Assembly: GCF_022605725.1 (NCBI RefSeq)
Contig: NC_065561.1
Coordinates: 21,676,256-21,740,255 of the forward strand
Reading direction: 5' to 3'
From: Anthonomus grandis grandis
Lineage: Eukaryota; Arthropoda; Insecta; Coleoptera; Curculionidae
DNA length: 64,000 nt
How positions within the stretch are numbered: the first letter of the stretch is position 1; the number at the start of each line of letters is the position of its first letter. This document shows positions 21,840 to 35,507 of this stretch, piece by piece. Position numbers and translations under genes: made by a program. The notes below the pieces were generated by a model. That model saw nothing but the letters and a program-made list of their open reading frames with translations. It was not told where the DNA came from and did no database searches.

Positions 21840-24800
21840 ATTTAATAAAAACTGTCCATATCTCAGAATAATTTCCTAATCAATAATTTTTTGGAAATTC
21901 TTGATTTTTTTTTGAAAAAAAGAAAGATTTTTCGCCTCAAACCTTTATTGGAAAATTGGAAAAAGCTCTGATGTCATCCTACTTATTAATTTAATTTTTT
22001 GCATAAATTTAACTAGATCGCCTCAATAACTCTGTCCGTATCTCAAAAACTAATCAATAATTTTTTCGAAATTCTTGATTTTCCTTGTAAGGGACACTTG
22101 AGCGCACACCACTATCTAGTTTTCGAAACTTTCCTCTTGAAGTTTTTCTTGAAAAATTAAGAAGAACTTTGAAGTCACTTTTTTTCCCCAAATTTCAACT
22201 AGACGGCCACAATAAATCTGACCATATTTCAAGAAATAATTAATAATTTTTTGGAAATTCTTGATTATTTTTGAAAAGAATACTTGATACGGATATGACT
22301 GTTCAGTTTTTGAAGACTTTTCTTATGAAATTTTCATTGAAAAATTGGGAAAAACTTTGAAATCCTTGTTATTTATTATTAATAAATTTTTTTGCCCAAT
22401 TTTATTGAGACCGCCTTAATAAATCTATGCATATCTTCAAATTATTTAATAATTTTTCGGAAATTCTTGATTATTCTTAAAAAAAATACTTAAGCGCATA
22501 CGACCGACCAGTTTTCAAATCTTGAGGTTTTTATTGGAAAACTGAGACAATCTCTGAAGTTACTGTAATCATCAATTAAAATTTTTTGCCCAATTTTAAC
22601 CAGACTCAAATAACCTGTGCATAACTGAAAAATTAATCAATAATTTTTTGCAAATTCTTGATTTTTTTTCTAAGGGCACTTGTACGCACACGCCTGTCCA
22701 GTTTTAAAAAAAAAATCATCTTGATACTCTTATTAGAAAATTGAGAAAAAGAAAAGTCACTGTACTCATTAACTAAGTGTTTTTGCACAAATTTAACTAG
22801 ACAACCTCAATTAATCTGTCTATATTTAAGAAACTAATCAATAATTTTTTTGAAATTCTTGATTTTTCTTGTAATGGACAATTGAACGCATACGACTGTC
22901 TAATATCTAAGACTTTCCTCTTGAGATGTTCATTGAGAAAAATTTTAAAGTCACTCTACTAATTAATTTAATTTTTTATGTACAAATTTAAATAAACCGC
23001 CTAAATAAACCTGTCTATATCTGAAAAATTAATCAATAATTTTTTGGAAATTCTTGATTTTCCTTGTAAAAGACACTTGAGTGCAGATGACTGTCCGATT
23101 TGTAAAAAATATTTCTTAATATTTTTATTAGAAAATTGAGAAGAACTTTGAACTCACTGTACTTATTAATTAATTTTGTTTGAATAAATTTAACTAGATC
23201 GCCTCAATAAATCTGTCCATATTTAAGAAACTAATCAATAATTTTTTTTAAATTCTTGCTTTTTCTTGTAAAGGACACTTGAGCGCACACCATTGGCCAG
23301 TTTTCAAGATTTTCATTTTAAAGTTTTAATTGAAAAATCAAGAAAAACTTTGACGTCACTTTGATTTTTTTTTCCAAATTTCAACTAGACCGCCTCAATA
23401 AAACCGTCCATATTTCAGAAAATAATCAATAATTTTTTTTTAATTCTTGATTATGCTTGAAACAACCCTTGAGCGCATACGTCCGGCTAGTTTCCAAGAC
23501 TCTTCCTTCGAGATTTTCATTGGAAAATTAGGAGAAACTTTGAAGTCGAGAGAGAGACTTGAGATTTTCGGTGAGAAAGATTTGAAAGTCACTCTACTAA
23601 ATAAATTATTTTTTTTTTATAAATTTAAATAGAACGCCTTACTTAACGTGTGCATATCTAAAAAGCTAATCAATAATTTTTTGGAAATTCTTGATTTTTC
23701 TTGAAAAGAACATTTGACAACACACCACTGTCCTGTTTTCAAAACTTCCCTCTTGAAGCTCTTAATGAAAAATCAAGAAAAACATTGAAGTCACTTTAAC
23801 ATTTTTTTTAGACTGTCTCAATAAACCTGTGCATATGTATAAAACTAATCAATAATTTTTTCGAAATTCTTGATTTTTCTTGAAAAGGACACTTGAGCGC
23901 ACACCACTGTCAAGTTTTCAAGATTTTCCTTTTAAAGTTTTAATTGAAAAACCAAGAAAAACTTTGACGTTAGTTTGATTTTTTTTTCCAAATTTCAACA
24001 AGACCGTCTTAATAAAACCGTCCATATTTCAGAAACTAATTAATAATTTTTTTGAAATTCTTGTATATGCTTGAAAAGAATACTTGAGCGCATACATCTG
24101 TCCAGTTTTCAAAACTCTTCTCTTAAGGTTTTAATTGAAAAATCAAAAAAAACCTTGACATTACTTTAAAAATTTTTTTACGACATTTCAACTAAACAGT
24201 CTTAATAAACCTCTGCATATCTGAAAAACTAATCAATAATGTTTTGGAAATTCTTGATTATTCTTTAAAAGAACACTTGAGGGCATACGTCTGTCCAGTT
24301 TTCAAAACTTTCCTCTTGATGTTTTTATTGAAAAATCAAGAAAACAGTTTAGAAATTTTTTGTCAATAAACCTGTGAATATCTGAAAAATGAATCAATAT
24401 TTTTTGGAAATTCTTGAGTTTTCTTGTAAAAGACACTTGAGCGTAGACGACTGTCCAGTTTTTAAGACATATCTATTGACACATTTATTAGAAAATTGAA
24501 AAGAAATTTGAAATTACTGTACTCATTAATTAATTTTGTTTGAATAAATTTAACTAGATGGCCTCAATAAATCTGTCCATATTTAAAAAACTAATCAATA
24601 ATTTTTTTGAAATTCTTGATTTTTCTTATATAGAACACTTGAGAGCACATCACTGTCCAGTTTTTAAAACTTTCCTCTTGATATTCTTAATGAAAAATCA
24701 AGAAAAACATTGAAGTCACTTTAACATTTTTTTTGCCAAATTTCAACTAGGCTGTCTCAATAAACCTGTGCATATCTATAAAACTAATCAATAATTTTTT

Positions 24801-27800
24801 GGAAATTCTTGATTTTTCTTGAAAAGGACACATTGAGCGCACGCCACTGTCCTGTTTTCAAAACTGTCCTTTTGAAGTTTTAATTGAAAAATCAAGAAAA
24901 ACTTTGACGTTACTTTAACATTTTTCTTACGAAATTTCAACTAGACAGTCTCAATAAACCTGTGCATATCTGAAAAACTAATCAATAATTTTTTCGAAAT
25001 TCTTGATTTTTCTTGTAAAAGGCACTTAAGTGCACATCACTGTCCTGTTTTCTAAACTGTCCTCTTGAAGTTTTAATTGAAAAATCAAGAAAAACTTTGA
25101 CGTTACTTTGATTTTTTTTTTCAAATTTCAACTAGACCGTCTCAATAAAATCGTCCATATTTCAGAAACTAATCAATAATTTTTTTGAAATTCTTGATTA
25201 TTCTTTAAAAGAACACTTGAGGGCATACGTCTGGCTAGTTTTCAAGACTTTCCCTTTGAGATTTTTATTGGAAAATTGGGAGAAACTTTGAAGTCACTGT
25301 TATTATTAATTTATTTAATTTCTTGCACAAATTTAACCAGACTGCCTCAATAAAACCGTCAATATTTCAAAAATTAATCAATAATTTTTTTGAAATTCTT
25401 GATTATGATTTAAAGGAACACTTGAGCGCATACGTCTGGCTAGTTTTCAAGACTTTCCCTTTGAGGTTTTCATTGGAAAATTGGGAGAGACTTTGAAGTT
25501 CTGTTATTATTAGCTAATTTTTTTTTCACAATTTTAACTAGACCGCCTCAATAAAACCGTCCATATTTCAGAAACTAATCAATAATTTTTTTAAATTTTT
25601 GATTTTCCTCATATAGAACACTTGAGAGCACACCACTGTCCAGTTTTCAAAACTGTCCTCTTTAAGTTCTTAATGAAAAATGAAGAAAAAAAATTGAAGT
25701 CACTTTAACATTTTTTTTTAACCAAAATTTCAACTAGACTGTCTCAATAAACCTGTACATATCTGAAAAACTAATCAATAATTTTATCGAAATTCTTGAT
25801 TTTTCTTGTAAAGGACACTTGAGCGCATATGTCTGTACAGTTTTCAAGACTTTCCTTTTAAAGTTTTAATTGAAAAATCAAGAAAAACTTTGAAGTCACT
25901 TTGATTTTTCTTTCCAAATTTTAACTAGACCGCCTCAATAAATCTGTCTATATTTCAGAAACTAATCAATAATTTTTTGAAATTCTTGATTTTTCTTGTA
26001 AATGACACTTGAGCGCACACCACTGTCCAATTTTCAAGATTTTCCTCTTGATGTTCTTAATAAAAAATCAAGAAAAACATTGAAGTCACTTTAACATTTT
26101 TTTTTGCCAAATTTCAACTAGACTGTCTCAATAAACCTGCGCATATCTATAAAACTAATCAATAATTTTTTGGAAATTCTTGATTTTTCTTGAAAAGGAC
26201 ACTTGAGCGCACGCCACTGTCAAGTTTTCAAGATTTTCCTTTTAAAGTTTTAATTGAAAAATCAAGAAAAACTTTGACGTTACTTTAATTTTTTTTTTCC
26301 AAATTTCAACTCGACCGCCTTAGTAAAACCGTCCATTTTTTTAGAAAATAATCAATAATTTTTTTGAAATTCTTGATTTTTCTTGTAAAGGACACTTAAG
26401 CGCAGACGACTGTCCAGTTTCTAAGACATTTTTTTTGACACATTTATTAGAAAATTAAAAAGAAATTTGAAATTACTGTAGTCACTAATTAATTTTGTTT
26501 GAATAAATTTAACTAGACCGCCTCAATAAATCTGTCCATATTTCAGAAACTAATCAATAATTTTTTGAAATTCTTGATTATTCTTTAAAAAAACACTTGA
26601 GGGCATAAGTCTGGCTAGTTTTCAAGATTTTTCCTTTGAGATTTTCATTGGAAAATTAGGAGAAACTTTGAAGTCTAGAAAGAGACTTGAGATTTTCATT
26701 GAGAAAGATTTTAAAGTCACTCTACTAAATAAATTAATTTTTTTTATAAATTTAAATAGAACGCCTTACTTAACGTGTGCATATCTAAAAAACTAATCAA
26801 TAATTTTTTGGAAATTCTTGATTTTTCTTGAAAAGAACATTTGAGAACACACCACTGTCCAGTTTTCAAAACTTCCCTCTTGAAGCTCTTTAACATTTTT
26901 TTTAGACTGTCTCAATAAACCTGTGCATATGTATAAAACTAATCAATAATTTTTAGAAAATTCTTGATTTTTATTGAAAAGGACACTTGAGCGCACACCA
27001 CTGTCAAGTTTTCAAGATTTTTCTTTTAAAGTTTTAATTGAAAAATCAAGAAAAACTTTGACGTTACTTTGATTTTTTTTTCAAATTTCAACTAGACCGT
27101 CTTAATAAAATCGTTCATATTTCAGAAACTAATCAATAATTTTTTGGAAATTCTTGATTTTTCTTGAAAAGAACACTTGAGCGCATATGTCTGGCTAGTT
27201 TTCAAGACTTTCCCTTTGAGATTTTTATTGGAAAATTGGGAGAAACTTTGAAGTCACTGGTATTATTTATTAATTTTTTTTTGTACAAATTTAACTAGAT
27301 TGCCTCAATAAAACCCTCCATATTTCAGAAACTAATGAATAATTTTTTGAAATTCTTGATTTTTCTTATAAAGGACACTTGAGCGCAGACGACTGTCCAG
27401 TTTCTAAGACATTTTTTTTGACACATTTATTAAAAAATTAAAAAGAAATTTGAAATTATTGTACTCATTAATTAATTCTGTTTGAATAAATTTAACTAGA
27501 CCGCCTCAATAAATCTGTCCATATTTAAGAAACTAATCAATAATTTTTTTTAAATTCTTGATTTTTCTTATATAGAACACTTGAGAGCACACCACTGTCC
27601 AGTTTTTAAAACTTTCCTCTTGAAACGAAAAATCAAGAAAAACATTGAAGTCATTTTAACATTTTATTTAGCAAAATTTCAACTAGACTGTCTCAATAAA
27701 CCTATGCATATCTATAAAACTAATCAATAATTTTTTGGAAATTCTTGATTTTTCTTGAAAAGGACACTTGAGCGCACGCCACTGTCCTGTTTTCAAAGCT

Positions 27801-28560
27801 GTCCTTTTGAAGTTTTAATTAAAAAAATAAGAAAAACTTTGAAGTCACTTTGATTATTTTTTCCAAATTTCCACTAGACCGCCTCAATAAATCTATTCAT
27901 ATTTCAGAAACTAATCAATAATTTTTTGGAAATTCTTGATTTTTCTTGTAAAAGACACTTGAGCGCACACCACTGTCCAGTTTTTAAGACTTTCCTTTTA
28001 AAGTTTTTATTGAAAAATTAAGAAAAACTTTGTCGACACTGATTTTTTTTTTAATTGTACTAGACCGCCTTAATAAAACCGTCCATATTTCAGGAAATAA
28101 TCAATAATTTTTTTGAAATTCTTGATTATGCTTGAAAAAACCCTTGAGCGCATACGTCCGGCTAATTTTCGAGACTTTCCCTTTGAGATTTTCATTGAAA
28201 AATTGGAAGAAACTTTGAAGTTACTGTTATTATTTTTTTATTTAATTTTTTACACAAATTTAACTAGACCGCCTCAATAAAACCGTCCATATTTTAGAAA
28301 CTAATCAATAATTTTTTTTAAATTCTTGATTATGCTTGAAAAGAACAATTGAACGCATACGTCTAGATAGTTTTTAACACTTTCCCTTTGAGGTTTTCAT
28401 TGGAAAATTGGGAGAAACTTTAAAGTCACTGTTATTATTCATTTATGTTTTTTAGTACAAATTTAACTATACCACCCCTAAATTTGTTTATATTTAAGTA
28501 ACTAATCAATAATTTTTTTTGATTCTTGATTTTTCTTATAAAGGACGCTTGACCGATTGA
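21840..28560 (-). repeat. Tandem satellite, about 185-205-bp unit, about 35 copies (last cyclase intron)
   Basis: The words CTAATCAATAATTTTTTGGAAATTCTTGATT, ACACTTGAGCGCACACC, AACTAGACCGCCTCAATAAA and GAAAAATCAAGAAAAACTTTG recur throughout at roughly 185-205-bp spacing. Units vary in length because poly-T and linker segments change. Two subtypes alternate (CACACCACTGTCC versus CATACGTCTGGCTAG). No protein-coding unit is visible. Confidence 0.88.
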
Positions 28561-29028
28561 CTTTAATTAAAAAATTGGGTATGAACTTTAAGTCATTCTG
28601 ATCTAATGCAGATTCACTAAACATGGTAATTATTTGTATTAAAAATTAAAAAAAAGCATTAACAGAGTGCCGGCTTGCCAAGGCAATATTTCTTGTTATT
28701 TTTAACATATTGGCATGGCGTACTTATGCAGATATAAATTACAATCCTCCATCAATATTGATAATTTTTTAAATTTTCATTATTTTTTTTTACACGAAAT
28801 TTTAACTAAACCGCTTGGACAAATCTGTCCATATCTCAAAAACTAAAAAATATAATTTCTTAGAGTGACATTTTCCGAAAAACCCACACCAGTGCAAATA
28901 TCTGGATACACTCCATATAATCTAAACCAATCACTGAGTACAGCAATATCGAGTCCAAACAATAGGCATATTAACATCCTGATGACTCACGTTCTGTGAA
29001 AGTTCTTTAAGGACTCACTCGTACTCAC
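28561..29028. other. Cyclase intron flank, no feature
   Basis: Unique AT-rich sequence between the satellite edge and the donor of the exon ending at 29029. No gene is seen. Confidence 0.5.
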
Positions 29029-29238
29029 CTATTAACTATTGGTTCGGAGAGTAGTCTTGGCACGGATTTGAATGGAACGTTCTCAGAATGATTGTTGGCA
29101 GACACTGGAGTATGCGGTGCAGATTGAGACACTGCCATACGACTAATCGTCGTCGAGGTCACGTCTCTATCCATCGATTTCATTGATCGTAAGTTGTCGA
29201 AGTTGTGCGAGCCTATTTGGCGCATATTGGGCTGGGAC
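29029..29238 (-). CDS. Ac78C: Adenylyl cyclase exon: tail segment
   Basis: The acceptor ATTACTAG precedes 29238 and the exon ends AG before GTGAGT. It reads SQPNMRQIGSHNFDNLRSMK, then TSTTISRMAVSQSAPHTPVS and FKSVPRLLSEPIVN. Phase 2 at both ends fits both neighbours. It is part of the Ser-rich cytoplasmic tail. The intron upstream (29239-29295, 57 nt) is of the GC-AG type. Confidence 0.85.
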
Positions 29239-29295
29239 CTAGTAATTAAAACCAATGAGTACTTAACGCTTTAGATAACCTAAGATCTCTCTTGC

Positions 29296-29449
29296 CTAGC
29301 GTGCATATTCTTGGGGTTTCCCCTGGTGGTGTTCCGTCTCACTGGACCGCCCGAGGTCTTATTCGTGATCCTCATCGAGCTGTAGTTGATGATTTTCCTG
29401 GAAATGTCGGTTTTGCCTTGGGTTCTTGCTCTACCTAGGACCGCACTGC
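29296..29449 (-). CDS. Ac78C: Adenylyl cyclase exon: tail segment after C2
   Basis: The exon reads SAVLGRARTQGKTDISRK, YSSMRITNKTSGGPVRR and GNPKNMHA, ending AG before GCAAGA. Only the GC donor at 29295 restores phase 2 with the next exon; a GT donor in the right phase is absent and the frame runs into TAG 15 bases on. The start is one of two tandem acceptors (TAGCAG), so the exon may also begin at 29452, adding one codon. Confidence 0.75.
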
Positions 29450-29512
29450 CTGCTATCATGTACAAAAAAAATTATGTCATGTCATGTATCAAAATTTATT
29501 AAAAATTCTTAC

Positions 29513-29714
29513 GAGTATTTCCAGTATGTTTCTTTCGGGTCTGTGCAAGGGCGTATACCACCGCTGCCAAGGTGCTGTAGTTGCTCGGTTGCCTTTGGAA
29601 GCTGGGCGGTCTGGATAGCTGTCGTCCCATCACGAAGAACGTTTCCATAAGGCCTTTTCCTTTTACGTCCACTATGCCACGTTTTTTTAGCTCGTAACCT
29701 CTTACGCCCAGCAT
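29513..29714 (-). CDS. Ac78C: Adenylyl cyclase exon: end of C2 and start of tail
   Basis: The exon reads MLGVRGYELKKRGIVDVKGKG, then LMETFFVMGR, the last strands of the class III cyclase fold, followed by PPSFQRQPSNYSTLAAVVYAL. The NYSTLAAVV segment matches the conserved C2b segment of AC8 that leads into its calmodulin-binding region. The acceptor is TTGATTCAG before 29714; the donor is GTAAGA after 29513 (phase 1). It is separated from the preceding C2 exon by 5.8 kb of intron containing a satellite array. Confidence 0.93.
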
Positions 29715-29746
29715 CTGAATCAAGACGAGTTTATTGGCACACCAGA

Positions 29747-29861
29747 ATGGTGTCGAACGCTTTTGAGAAGTCAACAAATACATCGTCTCAACCAAGAGCG
29801 TTAACATTTTTGCTATATACACTACTGATGACATCACAAAGGTGTCATCGGCAAAGAGCGA
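29747..29861 (-). pseudogene. Non-LTR reverse transcriptase fragments (motif C then motif A)
   Basis: The - strand codes for SLFADDT at 29861-29841 (RT catalytic motif C) and, in another frame just downstream, VFVDFSKAFDTI at 29782-29747 (RT motif A). The natural order is A before C with about 100 codons between, so these are pieces of two copies or a rearranged one. The last base lies 33 nt from the start of the cyclase exon at 29714, within its intron. Confidence 0.75.
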
Positions 29862-30269
29862 CAGTAAATGAAAGAAAAAACAAACAAAAAGAATCCAGAA
29901 GTTATAAGAAAACTAAAATAGAGAAAGAGTGAAGTAGGCTTCTAAAAATATGACCTCAACTGCCTGTAAGAAATTATTAATTCCTGGAGGTTGTACTCTG
30001 AAACAAACGCAAAGGGCAGAGTTCCTAAATTGAATCTGGACTGTATGTTTCAATAAAATAGAAAGAAAAAATCCAGGAAAAGTGTTGAAACTTAGAAGAC
30101 AAAGAATGAACAAGATTCTATGTTATAACTTTTAAGGAAGTAATAAAATTGAATTTTAATTGCTTGCAAGGGATCAATAATACCAAGCAGTCCTAGTTTC
30201 TTGAAGGATAGTTAACATTAGGAAACATAAGAATAGTGTCATCATTTCACAATAGTAAACATTACTTCC
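29862..30269. other. Intron sequence between RT fragment and satellite
   Basis: AT-rich, unique in the window, with short open frames only. Nothing else is recognised. Confidence 0.5.
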
Positions 30270-33200
30270 TCTGGAGTTATTCGTCAATTTTTTAGTTGCT
30301 TCAAAAAAATTGTGATATTGTCAAAGGCTTCACAAGAATCTAAATATTTTGAAAACTCATGCACCGATTTTACTCAATTAAGTTTCGTACGAAAGTGAAT
30401 GAGTTTCTTCATCAAAAGGGTCCTTACAAGTTTCCTTGTATATGAAGCCATTTTTGAATTATTCGCCAGTTTTTCAGTTGCTGGAAAAAAATTGTGATAT
30501 TATCAAAGGCTTCACAAGAATCTAAATATTTTGAAAACTCATGCACCGATTTTACTCATTTAAGTTTTATATGAAAGTGAATGAGTTTCTTCATCAAAAG
30601 GATCTTTATAAGTTTCCTTGTATGTGAAGCCATTTTTGAGTTATTCGCCAGTTTTTCAGTTGCTTCAAAAAAATTGTGACATTATCAAAGGCTTCACAAG
30701 AATTTAAATATTTTGAAAACTCATGCACCGATTTTACTCATTTAAGTTTCATATGAAAGTGGATGAGTTTCTTCATCAAAAGGGTCTTTACAAGTTTCCT
30801 TGTATATGAAGCCATTTTTGAATTATTCGCCAGTTTTTCAGTTGCTGGAAAAAAATTGTGATATTATCAAAGGCTTCACAAGAATCTAAATATTTTGAAA
30901 ACTCATGCACCGATTTTACTCATTTAAGTTTCATATAAAAGCGAATGAGTTTCTTCATCAAAAGGGTCTTTACAAGTTTCCTTGTATGTGAAGTCATTTT
31001 TGAGTTATTCGCCAGTTTTCCAGTTGCTTCAAAAAAATCGTGATATTATCAAAGGCTTCACAAGAATCTAAATATTTTGAAAACTCATGCACCGATTTTA
31101 CTCATTTAAGTTTCATATGAAAGTGGATGAGTTTCTTCATCAAAAGGGTCCTTACAAGTTTCCTTGTATGTGAAGCCATTTTTGAGTTATTCGCCAGTTT
31201 TTCAGTTGCTTCAAAAAAATTGTGATATTATCAAAGGTTTCACAAGAATCTAAATATTTTGAAAACTCATGCACCGATTTTACTCATTTAAGTTTCATAT
31301 GAAAGTGAATGAGTTTCTTCATCAAAAGGGTCTTTACAAGTTTTCTTGTATGTGAAGCCATTTTTGAGTTATTCGCCAGTTTTTCAGTTGCTTCAAAAAA
31401 ATTGTGACATTATCAAAGGCTTCACAAGAATCTAAATATTTTGAAAACTCATGCACCGATTTTACTCATTTAAGTTTTATATGAAAGTGAATGAGTTTCT
31501 TCATCAAAAGGATCTTTATAAGTTTCCTTGTATGTGAAGCCATTTTTGAGTTATTCGCCAGTTTTTCAGTTGCTTCAAAAAAATTGTGACATTATCAAAG
31601 GCTTCACAAGAATCTAAATATTTTGAAAACTCATGCACCGATTTTACTCAATTAAGTTTCATATGAAAGTGAATGAGTTTCTTCATCAAAAGGGTCCTTA
31701 CAAGTTTCCTTGTATGTGAAGCCATTTTTGAGTTATTCGCCAGTTTTTCAGTTGCTTCAAAAAAATTGTGATATTATCAAAGGTTTCACAAGAATCTAAA
31801 TATTTTGAAAACTCATGCACCGATTTTACTCATTTAAGTTTCATATGAAAGTGAATGAGTTTCTTCATCAAAAGGGTCTTTACAAGTTTTCTTGTATGTG
31901 AAGCCATTTTTGAGTTATTCGCCAGTTTTCCAGTTGCTTCAAAAAAATCGTGATATTATCAAAGGCTTCACAAGAATCTAAATATTTTGAAAACTCATGC
32001 ACCGATTTTACTCATTTAAGTTTCATATGAAAGTGAATGAGTTTCTTCATCAAAAGGGTCTTTACAAGTTTCCTTGTATGTGAAGCCATTTTTGAGTTAT
32101 TCGCCAGTTTTCCAGTTGCTTCAAAAAAATCGTGATATTGTCAAAGGCTTCACAAGAATCTAAATATTTTGAAAACTCATGCACCGATTTTACTCATTTA
32201 AGTTTCATATGAAAGTGAATGAGTTTCTACATCAAAAGGGTCCTTACAAGTTTCCTTGTATGTGAAGCCATTTTTGAGTTATTCGCCAGTTTTCCAGTTG
32301 CTTCAAAAAAATTGTGATATTATCAAAGGCTTCACAAGAATCTAAATATTTTGAAAACTCATGCACCGATTTTACTCATTTAAGTTTTATATGAAAGTGA
32401 ATGAGTTTCTTCATCAAAAGGATCTTTATAAGTTTCCTTGTATGTGAAGCCATTTTTGAGTTATTCGCCAGTTTTTCAGTTGCTTCAAAAAAATTGTGAC
32501 ATTATCAAAGGCTTCACAAGAATTTAAATATTTTAAAAACTCATGCACCGATTTTACTCATTTAAGTTTCATATGAAAGTGAATGAGTTTCTTCATCAAA
32601 AGGGTCCTTACAAGTTTCCTTGTATGTGAAGCCATTTTTGAGTTATTCGCCAGTTTTCCAGTTGCTTGAAGAAAATTTTGATATTATCAAAGGCTTCACA
32701 AGAATCTAAATATTTTGAAAACTCATGCACCGATTTTACTCAATTAAGTTTCATATGAAAGTGAATGAGTTTCTTCATCAAAAGGGTCTTTACAAGTTTC
32801 CTTGTATGTGAAGCCATTTTTGAGTTATTCGCCAGTTTTCCAGTTGCTTCAAAAAAATCGTGATATTGTCAAAGGCTTCACAAGAATCTAAATATTTTGA
32901 AAACTCATGCACCGATTTTACTCATTTAAGTTTCATATGAAAGTGAATGAGTTTCTACATCAAAAGGGTCCTTACAAGTTTCCTTGTATGTGAAGCCATT
33001 TTTGAGTTATTCGCCAGTTTTCCAGTTGCTTCAAAAAAATTGTGATATTATCAAAGGCTTCACAAGAATCTAAATATTTTGAAAACTCATGCACCGATTT
33101 TACTCATTTAAGTTTTATATGAAAGTGAATGAGTTTCTTCATCAAAAGGATCTTTATAAGTTTCCTTGTATGTGAAGCCATTTTTGAGTTATTCGCCAGT

Positions 33201-35080
33201 TTTTCAGTTGCTTCAAAAAAATTGTGACATTATCAAAGGCTTCACAAGAATTTAAATATTTTAAAAACTCATGCACCGATTTTACTCATTTAAGTTTCAT
33301 ATGAAAGTGAATGAGTTTCTTCATCAAAAGGGTCCTTACAAGTTTCCTTGTATGTGAAGCCATTTTTGAGTTATTCGCCAGTTTTCCAGTTGCTTCAAAA
33401 AAATTGTGATATTATCAAAGGCTTCACAAGAATCTAAATATTTTGAAAACTCATGCACCGATTTTACCCTTTTAAGTTTCATATGAAAAAGAATGAGTTT
33501 CTTCATCAAAAGGGTCCTTACAAGTTTCCTTGTATGTGAAGCCATTTTTGAGTTATTCGCCAGTTTTTCAGTTACTTCAAAAAAATTGTGATATTATCAA
33601 AGGCTTCACAAGAATCTAAATATTTTGAAAACTCATGCACCGATTTTACCCTTTTAAGTTTTATATGAAAGTGAATGAGTTTCTTTATCAGAAGGGTCCT
33701 TACAAGTTTCCTTGTATGTGAAGCCATTTTTGAGTTATTCTCCAGTTTTCCAGTTGCTTCAAAAAAATTGTGATATTATCAAAGGCTTCACAAGAATCTA
33801 AATATTTTGAAAACTCATGCACCGATTTTACTCATTTAAGTTTCATATGAAAGTGGATGAGTTTCTTCATCAAAAGGGTCTTTACAAGTTTTCTTGTATG
33901 TGAAGCCATTTTTGAGTTATTCGCCAGTTTTTCAGTTACTTCAAAAAAATTGTGATATTATCAAAGGCTTCACAAGAATCTAAATATTTTGAAAACTCAT
34001 GCACCGATTTTACTCATTTAAGTTTCATATGAAAGTGAATGAGTTTCTTCATCAAAAGGGTCTTTACAAGTTTTCTTGTATGTGAAGCCATTTTTGAGTT
34101 ATTCGCCAGTTTTCCAGTTGCTTCAAAAAAATCGTGATATTATCAAAGGCTTCACAAGAATCTAAATATTTTGAAAACTCATGCACCGATTTTACTCATT
34201 TAAGTTTCATATGAAAGTGAATGAGTTTCTTCATCAAAAGGGTCTTTACAAGTTTTCTTGTATGTGAAGCCATTTTTGAGTTATTCGCCAGTTTTTCAGT
34301 TACTTCAAAAAAATTGTGATATTATCAAAGGCTTCACAAGAATCTAAATATTTTGAAAACTCATGCACCGATTTTACTCATTTAAGTTTCATATGAAAGT
34401 GAATGAGTTTCTTCATCAAAAGGGTCTTTACAAGTTTTCTTGTATGTGAAGCCATTTTTGAGTTATTCGCCAGTTTTCCAGTTGCTTCAAAAAAATCGTG
34501 ATATTATCAAAGGCTTCACAAGAATCTAAATATTTTGAAAACTCATGCACCGATTTTACTCATTTAAGTTTCATATGAAAGTGAATGAGTTTCTTCATCA
34601 AAAGGGTCTTTACAAGTTTCCTTGTATGTGAAGCCATTTTTGAGTTATTCGCCAGTTTTCCAGTTGCTTCAAAAAAATTGTGATATTATCAAAGGCTTCA
34701 CAAGAATCTAAATATTTTGAAAACTCATGCACCGATTTTACTCAATTAAGTTTCGTATGAAAGTGAATGAGTTTCTTCATTAAAAGGGTCCTAATAAGTT
34801 TCCTTGTATGTGAAGCCATTTTTGAGTTATTCTCCAGTTTTCCAGTTGCTTCAAAAAAATTGTGATATTATCAAAGGCTTCACAAGAATCTAAATATTTT
34901 AAAAACTCATGCACCGATTTTACTCATTCAAGTTTCATATGAAAGTGAATGAGTTTCTTCATCAAAAGGGTCCTTACAAATTTCCTTGTATGTGAAGCCA
35001 TTTCTGAGTTATTCGCCAGTTTTCCAGTTGCTTCAAAAAAATTGTGATATTATCAAAGGCTTCACAAAAATCCAAATAAT
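30270..35080 (-). repeat. RT-derived satellite array 1: 182-bp unit, about 26 copies (cyclase intron)
   Basis: GGCTTCACAAGAATCTAAATA recurs every 182 bp (30326, 30508, 30690, 30872 and on to about 35060), with highly similar monomers. On the - strand each monomer reads KYLDSCEAFDNITIF followed by LKQLEN and RITQKWLHIQGNL, interrupted by stops. D-x-x-x-A-F-D and the following L-E-N...W...L pattern correspond to RT motif A and the residues after it in non-LTR retrotransposons. The same family appears in inverse orientation at 36460-39760. Confidence 0.93.
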
Positions 35081-35299
35081 TTGTTCCTTTGGTAATGCCC
35101 TTCACAAATAGCCATAGGATCATTGAACTCCAACCTATTTTATTATAATTTATATTAGTTAGGAAACAACATCATCCAGGAGATAGATTTTACATTACCA
35201 TGAATTCCATTAACCTGGAACAGCCGGAGTTAGCAATTAAATAGCATTCCAATGTAATTAATAATAGACGGTCAGTAGAAGAAGCAACAAGATTTCTCT
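35081..35299. other. Intron flank between array 1 and an RT fragment
   Basis: Unique AT-rich sequence; nothing recognised. Confidence 0.4.
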
Positions 35300-35400
35300 T
35301 TTCTTACACCACCAGTCCAAGGCTCTTGACAAGTCAACAAATACAACTCCCAGGACTTCTGCTCCTTGATCAATACCATTCACCATAAGGTTTATAGTTA
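35300..35400 (-). pseudogene. Reverse transcriptase fragment (motif A)
   Basis: The - strand reads NGIDQGAEVLGVVFVDLSRALD, the block before and including RT motif A (V-F-V-D-L-S-K-A-F-D in intact non-LTR elements). It sits about 110-200 bases downstream of the donor of cyclase exon 35508-35777, in the same intron and orientation as array 1. Confidence 0.65.
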
Positions 35401-35507
35401 AATACAAAGGTAACTCATCAGTAGACTTTAAAAGAATCTGCCAAAGAGTGATCACTCTTTAACCCTTGATACGTTAAAGCAAAGATCACTCTGGACTCCA
35501 TACTTAC

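Noticed and set aside
30270..35080. CRISPR-like array
   Set aside because: The genome is eukaryotic and the entire 182-bp unit is repeated, without unique spacers.
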